Assembly: GCF_051379705.1 (NCBI RefSeq)
Contig: NZ_CP179868.1
Coordinates: 558,001-622,000 of the forward strand
DNA from: Ekhidna sp051379705
GTDB lineage: Bacteria > Bacteroidota > Bacteroidia > Cytophagales > Cyclobacteriaceae
DNA length: 64,000 nucleotides
Reading direction: 5' to 3'
Shown here: positions 58,888 through 64,000 of the stretch, piece by piece
Position numbering within the stretch: position 1 is the stretch's first letter
Layout of the letters: each line of letters starts with the position of its first letter
Notes under the pieces: model-generated
What the model saw: the letters and a program-made list of their open reading frames with translations, nothing else
What the model was told of the DNA's origin: nothing
Databases searched by the model: none
Program-made: the position numbers and the translations under genes

Positions 58888-61257
58888 ATGCTTAAGAATT
58901 TCTTCCTGATATCAATAAGAAACCTAAAGAAAAACGGTCTCTATTCAATAATCAACATTTCCGGTCTCTCCATTGGAATAGTCTGCAGTGTACTCATTTT
59001 ACTTTGGGTGGTGGATGAAGTCTCATACGATAAATTTCTTCCAAAATACGATCGCCTCTACCAAGTATTTATCAGCTCGGAATTTGATGATAAAGTCAAT
59101 AACTGGCAATCTGTTCCGCTTCCAACCTATGAGGAGATGAAAGTGATTGATAGCAATATTAAAAACTCAGTGGTAGCCGGCTGGGGAAACCCTCGTCTTC
59201 TTACGGCAGGTGATGTCAGAATCATCAAGGATGGTTATTATGTAAGTGAGGAATTTCTTGAAATGTTCGAATTTCCTTTAGTCTCAGGTAAACACGAGGA
59301 AGCATTGAAAGATCCAATGTCCATTGTCATTACTGAATCACTAGCCAAGATCCTTTTCGGAGATGAAGATCCTATCGGAAAGCAAGTAAAGCTCTCAGAT
59401 GAAGGCACGCTTCAAGTAACAGCCATCGCTAAAGATGTCCCGGAGAATTCCTCTTTTCAGTTTGACTATCTGGCCACCTGGAAATATCGGGAATCAGTCA
59501 ATGAATGGGTAAAAGACAACAAGACCAACTGGGGAAACTATTCATTCCAGGTTTTTGTGGAATTGAACGATCCTATCCGTGAAATAGATGTCGAACAGAG
59601 CATCTATGATCTGGCTGAAGCGAAAGACGGTGAAGACGGTATGGATAAGCACTTCTTTCTACACCCAATGAAGGATTGGAGGTTGCGTACCAATTGGGAT
59701 GATCAAGGAAGACAAGCCGGAGGACGTAGTGATTACGTACAGCTATTCACCTCTATTGCCATTGTCATTCTTATCATTGCCTGCATCAACTTCATGAATC
59801 TGGCCACAGCTCGTAGTGAAAAGCGAGCCAAGGAAGTAGGGATTCGAAAGAGCCTTGGTACTACCAGAAACAAGCTGATTTATCAATTTATTGGTGAATC
59901 AATTTTCATCACATTTATAGCCTTTTTATCTGCCGTGATATTGACAGAGCTCGCGTTACCGGCTTATAATAATCTTGTAGACAAAGAGCTCTTTATAAAC
60001 TATCAGAGCGTTGAATTTTGGATGTTTTCTATTGCTATTGTTATTGTTTTGGGAGTGATAGCAGGAAGCTATCCGGCCTTTTACCTTTCTTCATTCAGGC
60101 CCGTCCAAACGCTAAAGGGAACCGTCAAAGTCGGGAAAGGAGCTACAACTCCGCGAAAAATTTTGGTTATCATGCAATTTGCATTTTCTGTGGTACTCAT
60201 GATTAGCACCATTGTGATCTTTCAGCAAATCAACCTGGTGAAAAACAGAGACCTTGGATATGAACAAGAGCGACTGATTGCGGTAGAACAAACCAGTGAT
60301 CTCAGGGATAATTATGAAGTACTGAAGCAAGAGCTATTGGCTTCCGGGGCAGTGGAATCGGTAACTAGATCCAACTCTCAAATTACTCAAATAAACTCGA
60401 ATAATTTTTTGGGCTGGCCAGGTAAACCAGAAGATAGAAGAGTCATTTTTACCACAATCACAACCACGTATGATTATGCCAATACGATGGGAATTGATGT
60501 GCTTATGGGTAGAGATTTTTCAAAGGATTTCGCTAGTGACTCAAGCGCGATAGTTATTAACAAAGCCGCATTAGATATCATGAATCTGGAAGATCCGATT
60601 GGAACTAACTTGGACCTCTGGGGTGATTCGCGCAGGTTAATCGGAGTAGTCGACAATGTACTCATGGGTTCTCCATATGAGCCTGTAAAACCTATGTTTA
60701 TGATTCTCGAGGATTGGGGCGGCTTTATCTCAGTAAGACTTAAAAAAACCAATGATCTGCAGCAAACACTTGCTGGCGTTGAGCAAATCTTTAACAAGCA
60801 CAATCCAGCATATCCATTTGATTACAATTTTGCTGATGTTCAATTTCAGCGAAAATTCACAACGATCAATCTGACCCGAAAGCTCGCACTGCTTTTTGCT
60901 ACCCTAGCCATGATTATCACAGGTTTAGGACTATTTGGTTTGGCTTCTTATACAGCTGAGCAGCGAATCAAAGAAATAGGTATCCGTAAAGTGCTTGGAG
61001 CCACAGTCTCAAGTTTGATGAATCTAATGTCCAAGGACTTTGCGAAACTGGTTTTGATATCCTTTTTTGTAGCTATGCCCATGGCGTGGTATCTAATGGA
61101 TCAGTACCTCGACAGGTACGCTATCCGAATTGATATTGGTTGGTGGATATTTCCTTTGGTGGGGATTATTGTGCTGTTATTTGCTATTGCAATTGTTTCA
61201 GATCAGGCACGTAGAGCTGCGAAAGTTAATCCGGTTCAGTCTTTAAGAAATGAATAG
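58888..61257 (+). CDS. Large FtsX/MacB-type ABC transporter permease (two FtsX domains)
   Basis: 789 aa with the layout common in Bacteroidota: first helix (NGLYSIINISGLSIGIVCSV), a MacB-type periplasmic domain (about 45-270), three helices (SIAIVILIIACINFMNLATA) with RSEKRAKEVGIRKSLGTTRN, a second periplasmic domain (about 440-640) and a final set of helices with YTAEQRIKEIGIRKVLGATV, ending AAKVNPVQSLRNE. The partner ATPase is not encoded nearby. Such orphan permeases are numerous in the phylum and often regulated by sigma factors. It is divergent from the symporter gene by 132 bases. Confidence 0.9.
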   Translation: MLKNFFLISIRNLKKNGLYSIINISGLSIGIVCSVLILLWVVDEVSYDKFLPKYDRLYQVFISSEFDDKVNNWQSVPLPTYEEMKVIDSNIKNSVVAGWGNPRLLTAGDVRIIKDGYYVSEEFLEMFEFPLVSGKHEEALKDPMSIVITESLAKILFGDEDPIGKQVKLSDEGTLQVTAIAKDVPENSSFQFDYLATWKYRESVNEWVKDNKTNWGNYSFQVFVELNDPIREIDVEQSIYDLAEAKDGEDGMDKHFFLHPMKDWRLRTNWDDQGRQAGGRSDYVQLFTSIAIVILIIACINFMNLATARSEKRAKEVGIRKSLGTTRNKLIYQFIGESIFITFIAFLSAVILTELALPAYNNLVDKELFINYQSVEFWMFSIAIVIVLGVIAGSYPAFYLSSFRPVQTLKGTVKVGKGATTPRKILVIMQFAFSVVLMISTIVIFQQINLVKNRDLGYEQERLIAVEQTSDLRDNYEVLKQELLASGAVESVTRSNSQITQINSNNFLGWPGKPEDRRVIFTTITTTYDYANTMGIDVLMGRDFSKDFASDSSAIVINKAALDIMNLEDPIGTNLDLWGDSRRLIGVVDNVLMGSPYEPVKPMFMILEDWGGFISVRLKKTNDLQQTLAGVEQIFNKHNPAYPFDYNFADVQFQRKFTTINLTRKLALLFATLAMIITGLGLFGLASYTAEQRIKEIGIRKVLGATVSSLMNLMSKDFAKLVLISFFVAMPMAWYLMDQYLDRYAIRIDIGWWIFPLVGIIVLLFAIAIVSDQARRAAKVNPVQSLRNE

Positions 61258-61271
61258 TCTATAATCTTCAA

Positions 61272-62633
61272 TTACCTGACATAAACCGTTTTCATATTTA
61301 CAAACTCCATGATGCCATGATGAGAAAGCTCTCGACCAAAACCACTTTCATTGATTCCACCAAAAGGTAATCTTGGATCCGACTGAACCATTGCATTAAC
61401 AAAGCATGAACCAGCGTTGAGCTTGGTGGCAGCGAGCCTTTCCGCCTTAGCCACATCTCTGGAGAAGATAGCACCTCCTAATCCGTAGATTGTATCATTC
61501 GCCACTTCCAATGCTTCTTTTTCATCATTCACAACAATAACAGATGCTACCGGACCAAATAGCTCTTCCTCATATGCGGGCATGCCTTTTCTTACACCCG
61601 TTAGGATCGTCGGTGGATAATAATACCCTTTCATGTTTGGAATTTCGCCACCAAGAATACACTTCGCACCTGCCTTGATACTTCGCTTTACCTGATCGTG
61701 AAGTTGGTCACGGTACTTTTCACCCACAAGAGGTCCCAAATCATTGGACCCAATCAATGGATCTCCATAGCGATAGGTGCCCATTACTTCAAGGAGTTTT
61801 GACTCAAACTCCTCTTTGATTGAACTTGGCACAATGAATCTCTTAGCACTGATACAGCTTTGACCATTGTTTTTAAGTCGACTCGCCACAGTGGTCTCTA
61901 TAGCCAAATTTAGATCTGCATCCTCGAAAATGATGTATGGATCGCTCCCACCTAATTCCAGCACACATTTTTTTAAATGTGCTCCCGCTTGTTCTGCAAC
62001 TGCTTTTCCAGCCTTTGTGCTGCCGGTTAGAGTCACCGCTTTAACATGTCTATGTTTGATTACCTCAGAAGCTTGATCTGTAGCAATAAAAAGATTAGAA
62101 AATAGACGTTCGGGGAAGCCTGCTTTTATAAAAATAGATTCTATGGCTTCAGCACAGCCTGGAACATTGGGTGCATGCTTGAGTATAGCACCATTTCCAG
62201 CCATCAATCCAGGTGCTGCAAACCGAAATACTTGCCAGAATGGATAATTCCATGGCATGATGGCGAATACCAATCCAAGCGGTTGATAGCTAATATAGCT
62301 TTTAGAGCCTTCGGTCTCAATATGTTCATCGCTAAGGAAACCCTCAGTGTTTTCTGCATAATATTCACATACCCAAGCGCATTTTTCTATTTCTGCCTTA
62401 GATTCTTTCAAAGGCTTACCTACCTCCTGAGTCATTATTCGTGCGTACTCACTTTTACCTTTGCGAAGTAGATTGGCCGCATTTTTCATCAACCTGGCTC
62501 TATTTTCAAAAGAGGTAGACTTCCACTTGCTAAAAGCAGCATGTGCCTGCTCAATCACTTCCAACATTTGTTGGTTAGAATGATTCTCATATATTTTCAA
62601 TGGCTCCTCTGTAGCCGGGTTGATTGCCTGCAT
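61272..62633 (-). CDS. NAD(P)-dependent aldehyde dehydrogenase, succinate-semialdehyde dehydrogenase-like
   Basis: 453 aa, in the short form of the family. Catalytic Glu226 in CVLELGGSDPYIIFEDADL, Cys260 in NNGQSCISAKRFIV, the MPWNYPFWQVFRFAAPGL block near residue 126, GSTKAGKAVAEQAG (cofactor loop) and RLPFGGINESGFGREL near the C-terminus. The start MQAINPATEEPL is typical for the succinate-semialdehyde dehydrogenase group in bacteria. It oxidises an aldehyde to the acid; the true substrate is inferred. It is divergent from hppD with 138 bases between the starts. Confidence 0.88.
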   Translation of the reverse strand: MQAINPATEEPLKIYENHSNQQMLEVIEQAHAAFSKWKSTSFENRARLMKNAANLLRKGKSEYARIMTQEVGKPLKESKAEIEKCAWVCEYYAENTEGFLSDEHIETEGSKSYISYQPLGLVFAIMPWNYPFWQVFRFAAPGLMAGNGAILKHAPNVPGCAEAIESIFIKAGFPERLFSNLFIATDQASEVIKHRHVKAVTLTGSTKAGKAVAEQAGAHLKKCVLELGGSDPYIIFEDADLNLAIETTVASRLKNNGQSCISAKRFIVPSSIKEEFESKLLEVMGTYRYGDPLIGSNDLGPLVGEKYRDQLHDQVKRSIKAGAKCILGGEIPNMKGYYYPPTILTGVRKGMPAYEEELFGPVASVIVVNDEKEALEVANDTIYGLGGAIFSRDVAKAERLAATKLNAGSCFVNAMVQSDPRLPFGGINESGFGRELSHHGIMEFVNMKTVYVR

Positions 62634-62710
62634 GGATTATTCGTTGGGTAACTAAACTCTATTCGTATATAGAAAAGATATCCTGCCAAAATTGTTCCCT
62701 CACTCTCTCC

Positions 62711-62743
62711 TTTTTGATTTGGCGCGTATACACTTTAATTTTG
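62711..62743 (+). promoter_or_regulatory. Promoter of hppD
   Basis: TTTTTG (62711-62716), 19 bases, then TAATTTTG (62736-62743), an excellent Bacteroidota promoter, 28 bases upstream of the hppD ATG at 62772. Confidence 0.75.
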
Positions 62744-62756
62744 TTGTTGAAACAAC
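62743..62756. promoter_or_regulatory. Palindrome at the hppD transcription start, possible operator
   Basis: GTTGTT-GA-AACAAC (62743-62756): a perfect six-base inverted repeat that begins at the last base of the -7 box and covers the predicted transcription start. Protein bound here would block initiation. Confidence 0.55.
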
Positions 62757-62771
62757 TAAATTAATTTCATC

Positions 62772-63899
62772 ATGGAAACGACTGTAGCATCTCCAAAGAC
62801 ACAAGAGGCACAGGATTTTATGCCAATCAATGGCACAGATTATCTTGAGTTGTATGTAAGCAATGCTAAACAAGCTGCTCACTACTATCGCTCTGCTTTT
62901 GGCTTTAAGGCACTCGCTTATTCTGGTTTAGAAACTGGCGTTAAAGACCGGGAGTCTTATGTGGTTGTTCAAGATAAAATAAGACTTGTTTTAACCTCTC
63001 CTCTCAAAAGTGGCACTGAAATAGGTCGACATATTGACAAGCACGGAGACGGAGTGAAAGTAACCGCTCTCTGGGTAGATGATGCTACAAAGGCTTACAA
63101 TGAAGCTGTAAAAAGAGGCGCAAAATCTTTTATGGAGCCAAACACCATGGAAGATGAACATGGTAAGGTTGTGAGATCAGGCATTCATACGTACGGTGAA
63201 GTCGTTCATGTTTTTATTGAAAGATCAGAATATAACGGCGTTTTCCTTCCCGGTTATCAAGCTTGGAATACACACTACAATCCTGAGCCCGTCGGATTGA
63301 AATATGTAGACCACATGGTAGGTAATGTAGAGCTTGGCCAAATGAACGAGTGGGTTAATTTTTATGAGCAGGTGATGGGCTTTAAGCAAATCATGTCATT
63401 TGATGATAATGATATTTCTACTGAGTTTACTGCCTTGATGAGCAAGGTGATGAGTAACGGCAATGGTAGAATTAAATTCCCTATCAATGAGCCTGCACCC
63501 GGACTCAAGAAATCTCAAGTGGACGAATACCTTGACTTTTACGAAGGAGCAGGTGTACAGCATATTGCAGTAGCTACAGATAACATTATAAAAACGGTTA
63601 CGGATTTAAAAAACCGAGGAGTTGAATTCCTACAGGTTCCTGACACCTATTATGATGTGCTATCGGAGCGAGTTGGCGAAATTGATGAAGATATAGAAAC
63701 TTTACGCCCGCTTGGAATCCTGGTGGATAGAGATGATGAAGGATACCTTCTTCAGATCTTCACTAAGACAGTGCAAGCAAGACCTACGATGTTTTTCGAA
63801 ATCATTCAGCGAAAAGGTGCCACTTCTTTTGGAAAGGGCAATTTCAAGGCATTATTTGAAGCGCTGGAGCGAGAGCAAGAATCAAGAGGAACACTTTAG
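62772..63899 (+). CDS. hppD: 4-hydroxyphenylpyruvate dioxygenase
   Basis: 375-aa, two-vicinal-oxygen-chelate domain enzyme that turns 4-hydroxyphenylpyruvate into homogentisate in tyrosine breakdown. The non-heme iron ligands are in place: His181 in YVDHMVGNVE, His264 in GVQHIAVATDN and Glu343 in MFFEIIQRKG. The N-terminal domain begins INGTDYLELYVSNAKQAAHY. The C-terminal region SFGKGNFKALFEALEREQ matches family members. The promoter, the overlapping palindrome and a terminator right after the stop suggest a single-gene unit under its own regulation. Confidence 0.97.
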   Translation: METTVASPKTQEAQDFMPINGTDYLELYVSNAKQAAHYYRSAFGFKALAYSGLETGVKDRESYVVVQDKIRLVLTSPLKSGTEIGRHIDKHGDGVKVTALWVDDATKAYNEAVKRGAKSFMEPNTMEDEHGKVVRSGIHTYGEVVHVFIERSEYNGVFLPGYQAWNTHYNPEPVGLKYVDHMVGNVELGQMNEWVNFYEQVMGFKQIMSFDDNDISTEFTALMSKVMSNGNGRIKFPINEPAPGLKKSQVDEYLDFYEGAGVQHIAVATDNIIKTVTDLKNRGVEFLQVPDTYYDVLSERVGEIDEDIETLRPLGILVDRDDEGYLLQIFTKTVQARPTMFFEIIQRKGATSFGKGNFKALFEALEREQESRGTL

Positions 63900-63925
63900 A
63901 ATTCACATAATCACACGAGTTAAAG

Positions 63926-63948
63926 AAGGGACACAAGTCCCTTTTTTT
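63926..63948 (+). terminator. Terminator after hppD
   Basis: AAGGGAC (63926-63932), loop ACAA, GTCCCTT (63937-63943), followed by a T run to 63948. Confidence 0.9.
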
Positions 63949-64000
63949 ACGATTTCAAAAGTCTAATTACGTTCACTGTAATTGGTAAATATCTTATCTA

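Noticed and set aside
1..64000. CRISPR arrays, tRNA or rRNA genes, insertion sequences, prophage
   Set aside because: No spaced direct repeats, cloverleaf-like sequences, transposase motifs or phage genes could be recognised.

Overview
The window looks like a chromosomal stretch of a Bacteroidota bacterium, most probably a marine Cytophagales member. This placement is inferred from gene content and signals, not from a marker gene. Supporting points are an alternative complex III (Act) locus, ECF sigma operons with membrane anti-sigma-like proteins, DUF5683 and GSCFA proteins, M16 and M61 peptidases, a propeller-type sensor, and promoters of the Bacteroidota type (TTG or TTTG, about 19 bases, then TAnnTTTG). 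Several genes appear to begin with TTG. No rRNA, tRNA, CRISPR array, prophage or insertion sequence was seen, and most of the region is core housekeeping DNA.

Layout. 1-3.1 kb (minus): 5' part of actB and complete actA, with a strong promoter in front of actA. 3.2-4.5 kb (minus): a secreted serine hydrolase. 4.5-8.0 kb (plus): a serine biosynthesis group made of a SerB-SerA fusion, a cysteine-free YtxJ-like protein and a class V aminotransferase. 8.1-9.5 kb: a tandem universal stress protein converging on a MarR regulator that has a palindrome at its own start. 9.6-12.2 kb: an ECF sigma operon with an acidic-tailed membrane protein, a basic LTxxQ protein and a beta-barrel. 12.3-20.4 kb: pyrG, yidC, then parA-parB-DUF5683-dapB-lepB. 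20.6-21.7 kb (minus): a lipoprotein gene broken by two compensating frameshifts. 21.8-24.0 kb (minus): an S41 protease lipoprotein and ung. 24.1-26.2 kb: apaG, a methyltransferase and a membrane-anchored coiled-coil protein.

26.2-31.6 kb: an intergenic repeat-like element, rpsF-rpsR-rplI, an endonuclease/exonuclease/phosphatase lipoprotein, a GSCFA protein and a DUF255 thioredoxin-like lipoprotein. 31.7-34.7 kb: a stand-alone receiver and a propeller sensor that has a phospho-acceptor helix but no ATPase domain. 34.8-38.6 kb: priA and an overlapping lipoprotein/beta-barrel pair. 38.6-42.7 kb: an orphan chemoreceptor (minus), an alginate-export-type porin and a DUF1330 protein. 42.7-46.7 kb: divergent metG and typA. 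46.9-51.7 kb: M16 and M61 peptidases. 51.7-55.9 kb: an adaptor-permease-TolC efflux operon without its ATPase. 55.9-64 kb: an SDR, a sodium/solute symporter, a large FtsX-type permease, an aldehyde dehydrogenase and hppD.

The most unusual items are the structured intergenic element near 26.35 kb, the ATPase-less sensor with its receiver, the cysteine-free YtxJ, the terminator whose T-tract touches the aminotransferase start codon, the compensated double frameshift, and several perfect inverted repeats at promoters. I found no convincing defence, secretion or biosynthetic system that is clearly new. No stretch longer than 300 bases lacks a gene.
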